Below are positions 35,670 through 45,612 of a stretch of 64,000 nt of DNA, in pieces. The stretch lies in contig JAYFQW010000003.1 of assembly GCA_034926675.1 (NCBI GenBank), positions 36,633-100,632 of the forward strand, given 5' to 3'. The number at the start of each line of letters is the position of its first letter. Within the stretch, counting starts at the first letter, position 1. The notes under the pieces were generated by a model. It did no database searches and was not told the origin of the DNA. It worked only from the letters and a program-made list of their open reading frames with translations. A program made the translations under genes and the position numbers. Source of the stretch: Clostridia bacterium (GTDB taxonomy: Bacteria; Bacillota; DTU025).

Positions 35670-38615
35670 CATGAGCTGATCGCGCTCGACGCGGGCAGCC
35701 TTCACGCAGGTGCAGCCTCCCATCCAAGTGGCGGAACCGCCCTGGTCACAGCTGCTCGGCTCACGCGATACTGCGCTCCGGGAAAGCAGGTATGCATGGT
35801 CGAGGTTGCCCATGGACTCAGCAGTGATGAGCACCTCGTCCCCGCAGGGGGAAAATCGGATTCGAACCCCCTCGTCATCGGTGAACACCCATTCCTGCCC
35901 TGGGTCTCCCGTAAGCAGAAAAGCGAGATTCCGATAGCCAGCGCCTCGCACTCCTATGGGACCACCTAGGCGCAGATCATCGCCGAGGTTCATGGGGATG
36001 ATTGCTCCCTTCCTGATGAACAACGGTATGACGTCGAGATCGCACATACAGACGATGGTCCCGCTGGAGTCCAGTCCACCGGTCACCGGCCCTTCTACGC
36101 CCTGCTCGCTCGCACCCAGCTTCTCCCCGCCCGCGCTGCCACTGCACAGCCCATCGAACCCCGGTCCATCGAACTCTGGTCCAATTGCATCCAGAGTCCG
36201 GAAGTCCAGCCATTCCCCTGGCGGGAGATGAACACGCCTTTCGCGCGCGTGCTCCTCCATCACCGGGGCCACGAGCAGGTCGCGGCCGAACATGTATTCA
36301 TCGTCAATAAGCAGCGACGCGGGGTCCTGCGGGAAATCGATCATTAGCGCTCGCATGAGGGGTTCGCCAATCTCCGCTGCGTGCGCAGCTTCGCTGTATA
36401 TGTACGGCAGCAAATTCATCCTCAGGTTAGCGTAGTCCCTATATATCGCCACTACACGTTCGTCACCAGTTCGCTCGGCGATGTTCCACGGACTTCGATC
36501 CCAGTTCTGTGCACCCCTGCTCTCGGAGTGGAACTGCATTACCGGGGAGAACGCAGCCATCTGGCATCCTCGGATGAACAGATCGGCTGTTGGGATGTCA
36601 CCTGAGAATCCCGCGATGTCGAATCCCCAGAACGGCGCCGCCGACAACCCGGCACTGAGGCCAGCCGTGAGAACAGCCCGGAACTCGCGATATGATGAGG
36701 CTTGATCGCCCGCCCAGAACAACGGAGACGCCTGCGCGCCCACATACCCGGCTCTGCTGAAGGTTATTCGACCGGGCCCGGCGAAATCGCGGTAGGCCTC
36801 GATGTACGTCAGGGCATACCGGTTCCTCATCTCGGCCCCGCGTCGTCCATCGGCGAACACCACCCCATCATCGAGGATGAACTCGCCTCCGTCCGTCTTG
36901 AAGCCATCCACACCTAGCTCATCAACGAGGTAGCGCCGCTTCCCGAACCACCAATGCCTGGCCTCGCGGTTCGTGAAGTCCAGCAGCATGCTGCCGGCGA
37001 ACCATCCATCTGGAATGCGATACGGAGTTCCATCGGCATTTCGCACCACATACCCTTCTGCGCAAGCATGCTCCTCGTCCCTCCTGTGCTGCTCACATGC
37101 GGGTTCATGGGCGGCCAGCCGCTTGAGGACTGGGATCTGCCAAAGGACAAGCTTCGCCCCGGAATCGTGCACACTATCCACCATGCCCTTCGGGTCGGGC
37201 CACCTGCCGTTCGAAGGAAACCGCAGTTCGGAAAGGCTGAACCCGTGGCTCCCTGGGGCCAGGGAATGCCTAGCATCGTTCCACAGGTAGAACGTCGCTT
37301 CGTCGGACCATGCCTCAATGACTACGACCGTGGCCGGAATGCCCAGTTCCTCACCGCGGCGAACCTGTTCCTCAACTTCACGCTGAGTGTTCCATGCATT
37401 GCCCGATATCCAAGGACCGAAAGCCCACTTCGGCGGGAGAGCAGCAGTGCCCGTGGATCTGGAGTATGCCCGAACGATTTCGGCCGGAGCGCCGAGGAAC
37501 ACTGTCGATTCCAGCACCGGACAGGCTGGGTCAACCTGAGCAGTCGTACTCATTTGCCCTGGCAGTGACGGTGAAAGGCTGTAGCTCACGTACCTGTCAG
37601 TCGCCACATGCATTCCATACCCGGCCTCAGTGAGGAAGAAGGGCATGGGGATGTAGGTCCTGCTTCCCTGCCTGAGATACTGGTTCACGACGCAGACATC
37701 GGGATTTCGCCCGTTCTGGTCCAGCGAATCGAAACGCTCGCCGAACCCGTAGTAGTGAGAAGCAGCGCTGTCCATGCTCAGCCTGAACTCGAACGCTTCG
37801 CCCTGCGGCGTGGCTCTGAAGCTGAAGTGCGGCAAGCCGGGCTTCGTTCGAAGCAGCACTCGCCCATCCGCGCTCGTCAGCATGAACTGGAATGGGTCGC
37901 TTTCAGCGTCCAGCCTCGCCCCGGTCCTGCCGTCCTCGATACCCATCCGCTCCATCGGGACTCGTCCGAGATCACTCTCAGACGCGATGACGGAGTGCGT
38001 AATCAGCAACCGCCCATCCTCAAAGCGGAACTCGATTCTCGGGGCGTATGGGCCGACGGCCTCAAACCGAGCCACTAGCCGTCCGTTCTCAATCGATAGA
38101 TCCGCGTTGTTGCTGCACGTGTAGCCCTGTGCCACTTTGAACTCGTAAGGTCCGCTCACCAGACTGTCGGAACACGCCCCGTCTCTGCATGTAGAGGATG
38201 CGCTGCCATCATCGCCGGCACATGCCATGCCTGCGTGAATCGAGTATCGCACAACATCGCCTGCTGTGAATCGCCCCAGCTCGAACAGGACGTACTCGAT
38301 GTGCCCGGGCGCGCTCCCCTGAGAAGGCGCCAGGTCACACTGTTCCACGTGGTAGTCAGATATCTTCCTGCCGAGGATGGTTCGGACAACTGCGCCGCAC
38401 CGCATCTCAAGATAGAGACAATCCCCGCGCCCATGCTCACGCTTGCGCTCGTGTCCATCCTCCCCCCTGTCGCAGGGTGAGCCATTCACCTCAGCCCTGA
38501 CCGTTACGAATTCGCCCTCTATCGGGTGACGGGGGCTCCGGTCGAAGCTGGTGTGTCCAAATGGATAGTACCCAGTTGGAACATGGCGGATGGTGAGTCG
38601 ACTGTTATCAGACAT
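35640..38615 (-). CDS. Glycoside hydrolase family 31 (alpha-glucosidase/alpha-xylosidase)
   Basis: 991 residues. The (beta/alpha)8 barrel has the nucleophile Asp575 in FKTDGGEF and the acid/base Asp637 in WAGDQ. N-terminal beta-sandwich and C-terminal beta domains are present; the C-terminal one has a Gly-rich insertion. No signal peptide, so it acts on imported sugars. ATG at 38615 is chosen because GAGGTG lies 6 nt upstream. It closes the operon of regulator, GH15-like enzyme and CUT1 transporter, fitting hydrolysis of an imported alpha-linked oligosaccharide. Confidence 0.9.
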   Translation of the reverse strand: MSDNSRLTIRHVPTGYYPFGHTSFDRSPRHPIEGEFVTVRAEVNGSPCDRGEDGHERKREHGRGDCLYLEMRCGAVVRTILGRKISDYHVEQCDLAPSQGSAPGHIEYVLFELGRFTAGDVVRYSIHAGMACAGDDGSASSTCRDGACSDSLVSGPYEFKVAQGYTCSNNADLSIENGRLVARFEAVGPYAPRIEFRFEDGRLLITHSVIASESDLGRVPMERMGIEDGRTGARLDAESDPFQFMLTSADGRVLLRTKPGLPHFSFRATPQGEAFEFRLSMDSAASHYYGFGERFDSLDQNGRNPDVCVVNQYLRQGSRTYIPMPFFLTEAGYGMHVATDRYVSYSLSPSLPGQMSTTAQVDPACPVLESTVFLGAPAEIVRAYSRSTGTAALPPKWAFGPWISGNAWNTQREVEEQVRRGEELGIPATVVVIEAWSDEATFYLWNDARHSLAPGSHGFSLSELRFPSNGRWPDPKGMVDSVHDSGAKLVLWQIPVLKRLAAHEPACEQHRRDEEHACAEGYVVRNADGTPYRIPDGWFAGSMLLDFTNREARHWWFGKRRYLVDELGVDGFKTDGGEFILDDGVVFADGRRGAEMRNRYALTYIEAYRDFAGPGRITFSRAGYVGAQASPLFWAGDQASSYREFRAVLTAGLSAGLSAAPFWGFDIAGFSGDIPTADLFIRGCQMAAFSPVMQFHSESRGAQNWDRSPWNIAERTGDERVVAIYRDYANLRMNLLPYIYSEAAHAAEIGEPLMRALMIDFPQDPASLLIDDEYMFGRDLLVAPVMEEHARERRVHLPPGEWLDFRTLDAIGPEFDGPGFDGLCSGSAGGEKLGASEQGVEGPVTGGLDSSGTIVCMCDLDVIPLFIRKGAIIPMNLGDDLRLGGPIGVRGAGYRNLAFLLTGDPGQEWVFTDDEGVRIRFSPCGDEVLITAESMGNLDHAYLLSRSAVSREPSSCDQGGSATWMGGCTCVKAARVERDQLMLGVRVCVGQ

Positions 38616-38689
38616 GTCATGCACCTCATAGCCAATCGTTTCATGTGGCAGACGGCCTTGCCGGCGATATACAATGGCGAAGGGCCCGC

Positions 38690-38724
38690 CCTTCGCCGCG
38701 GCAGGCGGAGCGGCGGGCCCTTTC
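38690..38724 (-). terminator. Intercistronic hairpin after the sugar-binding protein gene
   Basis: An 11-bp inverted repeat (AAGGGCCCGCC with GGCGGGCCCTT) lies between the binding-protein gene and the GH31 gene. Such hairpins often stabilise the abundant binding-protein message and partly terminate. Confidence 0.6.
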
Positions 38725-38759
38725 GATCTCAACTGGTCTTGCAGTACGCCGATGATCGC

Positions 38760-40010
38760 CTATAGCTTGATCTTCTGCTCCAGTTCCTTCTGGGCATCAT
38801 CCAGTGCCTGCTTCGGAGTCTTCTCCCCGTCGCGGGCCTTCTGCAGTTGGATATCGACTATCTGCGACATCTCATTGAACTGCTCAATCACTGGCGGCGT
38901 CACAAGGTACTTGAGGGATTCGAATACGGCCTTCCTGTTCTCAGGCGGCCTCTGCGCGACGTACGCCTCAATGACCGCCTTGTCCGACACAGGCGGAGTC
39001 TCCCATCCGGCCTTCACCCTGAGCAGCGACGACTCCTGGCTTGAAGAGAGCCAGGTGATCCATTTCATAGCTTCCTGCTGCTTCTTGCTGGCCTTGTTGA
39101 TCACATATCCGTTGGAGAAGAAGTGGCACGCCTTCTGCTTGTTTCCCGGCTCCACGGCCACGTCCCATCTGAACTTCGCCTTCTCCTTCATGAAGGTGAA
39201 GGCCCAGTTTCCAGTTACCAGCATTCCGGCTTTCCCGGTAGCGAACAGATCCCACTCACCCTGGTTCGACTTCTGTGCCTGTGTGGGCTCGATGTTGTAT
39301 TTGATGATCTTGTCCACCATATACTGCAAGGTCTCCACGTTTTCCGGCGAATTCACGGTGAACTTCGTGCGGTTCGCGTTAAAGAGACTGCCGCCGTTCT
39401 GAGCTATCTGTTTGTAGAACTCCCAGAATTGCACAGTCTGGATGATTCCGAAGGTGTCATCCCCAAGCGCGCGGATCTTCTTCCCAGCCTCGGTTATGTC
39501 CTTCCATGTCCACTTGTCGTTGGGGTAGGCCACCTTGGCCTTGTCGAAAAGATCCTTATTGTAGAGAAGCAGGACTACGGAGTAGCTGCCAGGCACGCCG
39601 AACTGCTTTCCGTTGTAGGAAAACGCATCGAGGGCGTTGTCATCAAACCCATCAAAGCTGACCTCAGCGGCCTTGGCAAGCGGTCCAAGATCTGCTAGGG
39701 CGTTCTTGGCCGCGAAGGCGACGAAGTTCTCGTAGTTCAGCTCGTAGCAATCTGGTGCAGTCCCGCCTGCGACCTGAGTCTGCAACAGACGGAAGTACTC
39801 GCCGAACCCGGTGTTCTGGAGCTTGATTTCGATGTCAGGATTGGCCTTCTCAAATGCGGCCTTCATCGCGTTCAGGGTGGGCTCGTTGTCGGATCCAGCC
39901 GAGAAGTTGCCGTAGGTAATCGTGACCTTCTTGGCTGCGAAGACCGGAAGCGCGCAGAGCACGACCAGGGCGACACACACAAACGCCAGCGCGAGTCTCC
40001 TATTATGCAC
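38760..40010 (-). CDS. Extracellular sugar-binding protein of a CUT1 ABC transporter
   Basis: 416 residues. GTG at 40010, with AGGAGGAGAT 4 nt upstream, starts a signal peptide (HNRRLALAFVCVALVVLCAL, cleavage near FAA). Family 1 solute-binding protein pattern (ITYGNFSAGSDNEPTLNAM). There is no lipobox Cys, so anchoring may be by another means. Followed by its GH31 enzyme and preceded by two permease genes. Confidence 0.9.
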   Translation of the reverse strand: MHNRRLALAFVCVALVVLCALPVFAAKKVTITYGNFSAGSDNEPTLNAMKAAFEKANPDIEIKLQNTGFGEYFRLLQTQVAGGTAPDCYELNYENFVAFAAKNALADLGPLAKAAEVSFDGFDDNALDAFSYNGKQFGVPGSYSVVLLLYNKDLFDKAKVAYPNDKWTWKDITEAGKKIRALGDDTFGIIQTVQFWEFYKQIAQNGGSLFNANRTKFTVNSPENVETLQYMVDKIIKYNIEPTQAQKSNQGEWDLFATGKAGMLVTGNWAFTFMKEKAKFRWDVAVEPGNKQKACHFFSNGYVINKASKKQQEAMKWITWLSSSQESSLLRVKAGWETPPVSDKAVIEAYVAQRPPENRKAVFESLKYLVTPPVIEQFNEMSQIVDIQLQKARDGEKTPKQALDDAQKELEQKIKL

Positions 40011-40181
40011 GCGGATCTCCTCCTCATCGATAAATCGCACACAGATACGAACTGCAGACGGGAAACGAGCGCTCGGTCCCGGTAGGTCCACCGACGGTCG
40101 GCCAACGATGGCCACAGATCAGCCAGTCCCCATCCTCACCCTCTTTCCGATCCTGTGATATCTCTACAGGCCGCGATTGAG

Positions 40182-41021
40182 TCACGACTTGAGCCCTCCC
40201 ACTGAGATGCCGCTTTCGAAGTACTTCTGGCCCAGTATGTAGACTAGGACTACGGGCAGCATTGAAACCAGGTCGCCAGCCATGAGCAACTCCCAGTGCT
40301 GCCCCCATCTGGAGTTCAGATTACCGAGGGCAAGTGTGAGCGTGGCCTTGTTCGGGTCGGATATCATTATCAGTGGCCAGAGGTAGTCGTTCCATGTCCC
40401 CATGAACGTGATGACCGCGAGGGAGGCGATGATCGGCTTGGCCAGGGGCAGCACCACGTGGCGATATATCGTGAAGGGCCCCGCTCCGTCCACTATTGCC
40501 GCCTCGAAGTACGGCTCCGGAATTGCCATGATGTTCTGCCTCAGCAGGAAGAGCGCCCAGGCGTTGTAGATCATGGGCAGCACCAAGCCGATGAACGTGT
40601 TGGGCAGCCTCAACGTTCGCAGCACTAGGTAGTTTGGGATCATGGTCACCGCCTGCGGAACCATCATAGTGGCCACGAACAGCATCAGAATCTGGTCACG
40701 CCGCCTGAAGTCGAACTTCGCTAGCGCGAACGCTGCCATAGACGAAGATGTTAGGGTGACGAAGGTTGTAAGCAGCGACACGATCAGAGAGTTCAGCGTC
40801 GCCCGGTGGAAAGGGATGATCGTCGATATGGTGAAAAGATCTCGGTATGCCTTAAGGCTGATCTTCTCAGGTATCCACCTTATCGGGAGCACCATAACCG
40901 CTTCTGCTTCCTTGAGCGATGTGCTGATCATCCATAGGAATGGCAGTATCATCACCAGTGCGATCAGACTGATCACGACATAGAACAGAGCGGTCTTGAA
41001 GGCGCGAGCTGACCTAACCAT
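40182..41021 (-). CDS. CUT1 ABC transporter permease (MalG-like)
   Basis: 279 residues, six membrane helices, with the EAA loop EAAIVDGAGPFTIYRHVVLP that contacts the ATPase. Overlaps the upstream permease gene by 8 bp. No ATPase gene lies in the operon; a shared MsmK-type ATPase elsewhere is expected. Confidence 0.92.
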   Translation of the reverse strand: MVRSARAFKTALFYVVISLIALVMILPFLWMISTSLKEAEAVMVLPIRWIPEKISLKAYRDLFTISTIIPFHRATLNSLIVSLLTTFVTLTSSSMAAFALAKFDFRRRDQILMLFVATMMVPQAVTMIPNYLVLRTLRLPNTFIGLVLPMIYNAWALFLLRQNIMAIPEPYFEAAIVDGAGPFTIYRHVVLPLAKPIIASLAVITFMGTWNDYLWPLIMISDPNKATLTLALGNLNSRWGQHWELLMAGDLVSMLPVVLVYILGQKYFESGISVGGLKS

Positions 41022-41907
41022 CGTAGTGCACCCACCTCTTTTGGAGCCGCCATTGGATTAGGGTAAACACGAGGATAATGATGAACAGCAGCCACGACAT
41101 TGCCGACGCGTATCCCATCTTAAAGAACTGGAAGGCATACTTGTAGATCCGCTCGACCATCACCTGTGTGGCGCCTGCAGGACCTGCCTCTGTCATGACC
41201 GCCACCTGGGTGAACACCTGAAAGGAGTTGATGAGCGAGGTCACTGCTACGAAGAAGGTGGTGGGCGACACTAGCGGCAAGGTGATGTGACGGAACTGGT
41301 CCCATGGTCTTGCCCCGTCCATCGCGGCAGCCTCGTAGTACTCGTGGTTTATGCCCCTTAGCGCCCCAAGGAAGATAAGGGCGGAGAACCCCGCGTCCTT
41401 CCACACGCTCGCCATCACAACTCCCGGCATGGCCCAGTACTTGTTGTCGAGCCAGGCGGGGCCCTTTATCCCGATGTAGCCGAGGAAGACATTCACGATG
41501 CCGTATTTGTGATTCAGAATCCAGCGCCATATCAGGGATCCGGCGACCCATGAGGATAGAACCGGGAGGAAGAACAACACCTTGTAGACTCCAACACCGC
41601 GGAAGTCCCGATTCAAAAGCGAGGCTATGGCAAGTGATGCCGCAAGCAGCAACGGAACATACAGCACGATGTACTCGGCGGTGTTTCTCATGACCCGCCA
41701 CAGCTCCTCGCTCCCCAGGAGAACCCTGTAGTTCTCGATCCCAACCCATTTCGCTGGCTGAAGAATGTCCCAGGATGTGAAGCTGAGGTATAAAGACCGC
41801 ACTATTGGGGTGAAGCTGAACAGCACGAACCCCAGCATCGTAGGCGCCAGAAATGCCGCGATCGTCGCGCGCCTTTTCCTTCCTTTGCCTATGTACACGC
41901 GTTTCAC
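41014..41907 (-). CDS. CUT1 ABC transporter permease (MalF/UgpA-like)
   Basis: 297 residues, six membrane helices, EAA loop EAAAMDGARPWDQFRHITLP. GTG start at 41907 with GGAGG just upstream; it overlaps the stop of the GH15-like gene (GTGA), indicating translational coupling. Partner of the following MalG-like permease. Confidence 0.92.
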   Translation of the reverse strand: MKRVYIGKGRKRRATIAAFLAPTMLGFVLFSFTPIVRSLYLSFTSWDILQPAKWVGIENYRVLLGSEELWRVMRNTAEYIVLYVPLLLAASLAIASLLNRDFRGVGVYKVLFFLPVLSSWVAGSLIWRWILNHKYGIVNVFLGYIGIKGPAWLDNKYWAMPGVVMASVWKDAGFSALIFLGALRGINHEYYEAAAMDGARPWDQFRHITLPLVSPTTFFVAVTSLINSFQVFTQVAVMTEAGPAGATQVMVERIYKYAFQFFKMGYASAMSWLLFIIILVFTLIQWRLQKRWVHYDG

Positions 41908-43037
41908 ACCTCCCTCGTCTGTACCTCAATCGCCTTTCGAAGGATCAGATACATCGCGTGCGACCACAGAAGAGGATCTGCGGGTCGGCCCCAGCAGGCA
42001 ATCCATGGATCGCAGAGAGCGGGGTCGATGAGATCCCTGCTCACCTGCTCTCCGAGGCAACCGTCCTCGTCCGCCTGCTCCTCAATCCACTTCAAGCACG
42101 AAAGAGCCTTGGCAATGGCGCCAGTTCCACAGTAGTGCCAGCCCAACCATGCCGTTAGGAGGAGCCACAGCCCACCACCGTAGTAAGTGTCGGTGGAGTA
42201 GCGGTGCACTCCATATTCCCCCACGAGACCACGCTCGATTTCGTGCACGGTGCGCGCCATACGTGGGTCATAGGGATCTAGCACCCGAAACGGCTCAGCC
42301 GCCCAGAGCAGGCTCGCATCCACGGAATCTCCGATGGACGGACCAACATGGACACGCTCCTTCGGGGGCCAGTCAACTCCGCGCCTCTCACCTCCGCAGA
42401 ACTTCGCGAGGCGCCCATCAAATACGCCGTGCTCGAGTATGTAGCCTCTGATCTCGCTAGCGAGGGAGAGCGTCCGCACATCTCCGGTTCGTCGAGCCAC
42501 TCGCTCGACCCCGCCAGCGATGCATGCCAACGTGGATGTATGCACTCGGTCGGGGTGTTCCTCCCAGCAATCGCTGCTCGGCATGGCCCATGCCTGCGAC
42601 AGGCAATCCACCACATACCGAACGGCCTCGAGCGACTCTCGCCACAAGCCGAGGTCTCCTGTGCGCGCCACATGCTCGTCAAGCGCCCAAAGCCATGCAC
42701 CATATCCGTCTGGCTGGTAGTTAGGCCATTCGGAGTCGTCCCGTTTTCCCTCCAGAGTCCATCGCGCGCGCAGCGCTCGCCTTGCACGTTCGCCCGGTGA
42801 GACGCTCCTCCCGGTGCAGCTCATCCGGTCACCCGCAATGGTCCTGTTCACCCAGCGGAAGAATGCCGCCGCACTGTCATTCTGTCCATACAAACCCATG
42901 GCATGGGCGGTGTAGGACCCATCGCGAAGCCAGCAGTACGCGTACGTTGGAAAGCTTGGCGAGGCGATGTATGCCCCGGAGGAATGCTGATTCCTCTCTA
43001 TCAAGGCGATGCTCGCTTCAGCTAGGCCATCGTTCAT
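41904..43037 (-). CDS. GH15-like glucoamylase-type enzyme
   Basis: 377 residues from the ATG at 43037 (GGGAGATG upstream). GH15 landmarks: YCWLRDGSYTAHAM near the N-terminus, PDGYGAWLWALDEH, CWEEHPDRVHTSTLA with the catalytic Glu, and GCLGEQVSRD with the second Glu. Shorter than bacterial glucoamylases because it lacks the N-terminal beta-sandwich; cytoplasmic. Probably trims alpha-glucosides brought in by the transporter of the same operon. Confidence 0.82.
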   Translation of the reverse strand: MNDGLAEASIALIERNQHSSGAYIASPSFPTYAYCWLRDGSYTAHAMGLYGQNDSAAAFFRWVNRTIAGDRMSCTGRSVSPGERARRALRARWTLEGKRDDSEWPNYQPDGYGAWLWALDEHVARTGDLGLWRESLEAVRYVVDCLSQAWAMPSSDCWEEHPDRVHTSTLACIAGGVERVARRTGDVRTLSLASEIRGYILEHGVFDGRLAKFCGGERRGVDWPPKERVHVGPSIGDSVDASLLWAAEPFRVLDPYDPRMARTVHEIERGLVGEYGVHRYSTDTYYGGGLWLLLTAWLGWHYCGTGAIAKALSCLKWIEEQADEDGCLGEQVSRDLIDPALCDPWIACWGRPADPLLWSHAMYLILRKAIEVQTREV

Positions 43038-43137
43038 TGCACATCTCCCGCTCCAACATGTTGGCTTGCACCCTAGGCTCTCACCCCAGGCTATCGCCAT
43101 AGGCTGCCACCCTACCCCTCTCGCCTGAGTTCTTCTT

Positions 43138-44433
43138 CTACGATCCCTGCATCAGTTCTGGAATCGATACCGCCGCCACGCGCTCTCGCCTCTCGTATAT
43201 GGGCGCCCCGAAGAAATCATCGAGCACCAGAGATGCAGCGCCCACTATCCATATGTTTGCGCCCAGGCTCGACTCTACAACCTCCAGCCTTTGGGCCAGC
43301 ACGCCCATGGACCTCCGCCGTATTGAGTCGCGCATCGGCTCCAACAGTGCGCCTCCGAAGTCCAGAGCAGCCTCGCCCGCCACCACGATCATCTCAGGGT
43401 TCAGGATGTTCACCAGCGTTGCCAGGCCGACTCCAATGTGTTCACCCGCCTGCCTTACCACGGAAAGGGCCGCGCTATCGCCCGCTGCGGCAGCACGAGC
43501 GATCACCGATCTATCGATCTCCCTACCCTCGCTCGCGGCGATGCGGGAGACCACGCTTTCCTGGCCTGACTCGATAACCCGGTTCATCTCGCGAATGATG
43601 GCAGCATCAGCCGCAAATGCCTCCAGGCACCCTCGGTTGCCGCACATGCACTCGGGTCCATCCTCATCGATGGTGATATGCCCAATCTCTCCTGCCCCAG
43701 CAATGGCGCCACGGTACAGTTTGTTGTCGATGATGATCCCGGCGCCGATGCCAATTCCCACCGTAACGCACACGAAATTCGATGCTCCGCGCCCGTGCCC
43801 TTTCCACTTCTCGGCGAGGGTGGCGGCATTGGCGTCGTTATCGATGAACACGGGCACGCCGAACTCCTCTTCGAGCAGGTTGCGCAGGGGGAGGTTCTGC
43901 CAGAGGAAGAACTGGGGTGAGATTGACACACCAGTGCGTGAATCGACAATGCCTGGCATGGCAACGCCCATGCCCACGATCTTATCCGTGCTGACTCCGC
44001 AATTGGATATGGCCTGGTTGACGGCCTCGGATATCCGCTCTCTTATGGCGCTCTCGCTCAAACGGGTCCCCGTAGGCATCTCCACTGAGCCGATCACCTC
44101 GGCGTCAAGATCCGTCACTGCGGCTGTTATGCTCATGGGTGCAAGTTTCACAGCGACCACGAACCTGGCGCTCGGGTTGAACTCAACCATCACTGGCGGA
44201 CGGCCCACCGACGGCTTGGCAGGATCCTGCTGAGCGTTTCCGATCTCCCGCACGAACCCCTCCTTCAGGAGCAGGCCGACAATACCAGACACAGTGGATC
44301 TGCCAAGTCCGGTCAGCCGCGCCACGTCGACGCGGGATATTGGGCCGAATTGCCTTATGGCGTTCACGGCCAGGGATATGTTAATGTCCTTGATGAGCTG
44401 CCTATCACCGGTTCTCAGAGTCCTGCCGTCCAT
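43138..44433 (-). CDS. ROK-family transcriptional repressor (NagC/XylR type)
   Basis: 431 residues. N-terminal winged helix (about 15-75: ISRVDVARLTGLGRSTVSGI), then a ROK sugar-kinase-like domain with GVGIGAGIIIDNKL-type phosphate loop and the zinc motif CMCGNRGCLEAF. First gene of the sugar operon, so likely its repressor, relieved by the imported sugar or its phosphate. ATG at 44433 has GAGGTG 9 nt upstream; the longer frame has no support. Confidence 0.88.
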   Translation of the reverse strand: MDGRTLRTGDRQLIKDINISLAVNAIRQFGPISRVDVARLTGLGRSTVSGIVGLLLKEGFVREIGNAQQDPAKPSVGRPPVMVEFNPSARFVVAVKLAPMSITAAVTDLDAEVIGSVEMPTGTRLSESAIRERISEAVNQAISNCGVSTDKIVGMGVAMPGIVDSRTGVSISPQFFLWQNLPLRNLLEEEFGVPVFIDNDANAATLAEKWKGHGRGASNFVCVTVGIGIGAGIIIDNKLYRGAIAGAGEIGHITIDEDGPECMCGNRGCLEAFAADAAIIREMNRVIESGQESVVSRIAASEGREIDRSVIARAAAAGDSAALSVVRQAGEHIGVGLATLVNILNPEMIVVAGEAALDFGGALLEPMRDSIRRRSMGVLAQRLEVVESSLGANIWIVGAASLVLDDFFGAPIYERRERVAAVSIPELMQGS

Positions 44434-44771
44434 CAGGTGCAGCACCTCTCTATCGCAGTTGAAGACTTGACCGCATCGATAACGCTTTCCAATGAACGAA
44501 TGCCACATGGCAATCTACGCCTAACTTCGAGTTATACCGGCTGTTAGTGTAGTAGTGCATTTGTTCGTTCACTGACAGTACAAATTATTACGCCTATGCG
44601 TTCGGCACTGCTTCCGGCAATCCTTCTTCTCCAGAACAAAATGTTGCGCGACTGCCTCTCCGACCGGCCATCTGCGGCAGCGAGGTTCGTATCTGTCAAG
44701 GCACGTAACTTGAGCCCACCATCTCAACGGAGTATCATGGATTCAGCTGAATCGAGAGGAGCAGAACGCCG
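44434..44771. promoter_or_regulatory. Divergent control region of the sugar operon and the DUF3108-like gene
   Basis: AT-richer than its surroundings. It contains GTGAACGAACAAATGC and TAGTGTAGTAGTGCA stretches near 44540-44575 that could hold the ROK operator and promoter elements (TACACT, TATAAC on the minus strand). I cannot fix the exact promoter; no gene is visible. Confidence 0.35.
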
Positions 44772-45542
44772 TTGTCACTCTTCAACAGCCCGAAGGATCG
44801 GCCCCGGGGTCCAAGATCCCCAGTTGCCCTTCTGATCATCATTCTGGCCATAGGCGCCGGGATCATTGCCTACACAAACGGCGATCCCAGGCGAACCCTG
44901 CAGTTGGAGGCCCCCTATGCACCTGGTGAGGCAAGTCGATTCGAAAGCCGCATCGAGGGAAGGCCCTTCGCCTCCTGGGAACTGCGGGTGGAGGCGGATG
45001 GCGAGGGCGCTGCCTTGGTATCCGACAAGCAGGGCGGCGATTTCCATGAACAAGCCACGGTATTCGTTGCTCCTGACTACCTCACCCCGGTGAGAACCGA
45101 GTTCATTAGGGATTCATCTGAGGGACGCGCAGCCTACACGGCCCTCTTTCACGAAAACGAGGTGGCTATCACCGCCTCTCTCCCATCCGGCGTGCAGGAT
45201 AAGATGATCGCACCGCCGGCCCAGCCCTGCTTCGACCTTGAGCAGGCGCCCATGCTAATCCGAGCTATTCCATTCCGCCGGGGTTACAGGGCCACGTTCA
45301 ACACGGTGATTAGCAGGCTCGGGATAACAGGAACCCTCACTGTGCATGTTGTTAAGAAGGAGACCATCTCTGTGCCCGCCGGGAGGTACACTGCATGGGC
45401 CGTGGAACTGAAGGGGACAGGTGTTACTGTGTGGGTAGGCGTTGATCCCCCACACCCAATCGTAAAGTATGTGGATAGGAAAGCAAACGCCGTGAGCGAG
45501 CTTACGCAGTTCATTCCAGGCAGTCACAATAGCGGCATCTGA
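44772..45542 (+). CDS. Membrane-anchored protein, DUF3108-like
   Basis: 256 residues, one N-terminal membrane helix (PVALLIIILAIGAGIIAY), then an exported beta-rich domain. The C-terminal pattern VPAGRYTAWAVELKG followed by WVGVDPPHPIVKYV matches the DUF3108 style. TTG at 44772 with GAGGAG about 10 nt upstream is the only start with a ribosome binding site. Probably envelope-linked; function unknown. It is followed by the DedA-like gene on the same strand. Confidence 0.7.
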   Translation: MSLFNSPKDRPRGPRSPVALLIIILAIGAGIIAYTNGDPRRTLQLEAPYAPGEASRFESRIEGRPFASWELRVEADGEGAALVSDKQGGDFHEQATVFVAPDYLTPVRTEFIRDSSEGRAAYTALFHENEVAITASLPSGVQDKMIAPPAQPCFDLEQAPMLIRAIPFRRGYRATFNTVISRLGITGTLTVHVVKKETISVPAGRYTAWAVELKGTGVTVWVGVDPPHPIVKYVDRKANAVSELTQFIPGSHNSGI

Positions 45543-45612
45543 GCCTCGGGAAATCGGCCGGACGCCATTCAGACGCTATCCATCGCACTGTAGATCATGA
45601 TGAGGTGGACAT

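Noticed and set aside
43199..44233. 344-residue plus-strand frame opposite the ROK regulator
   Set aside because: Low-complexity antisense shadow without a ribosome binding site.
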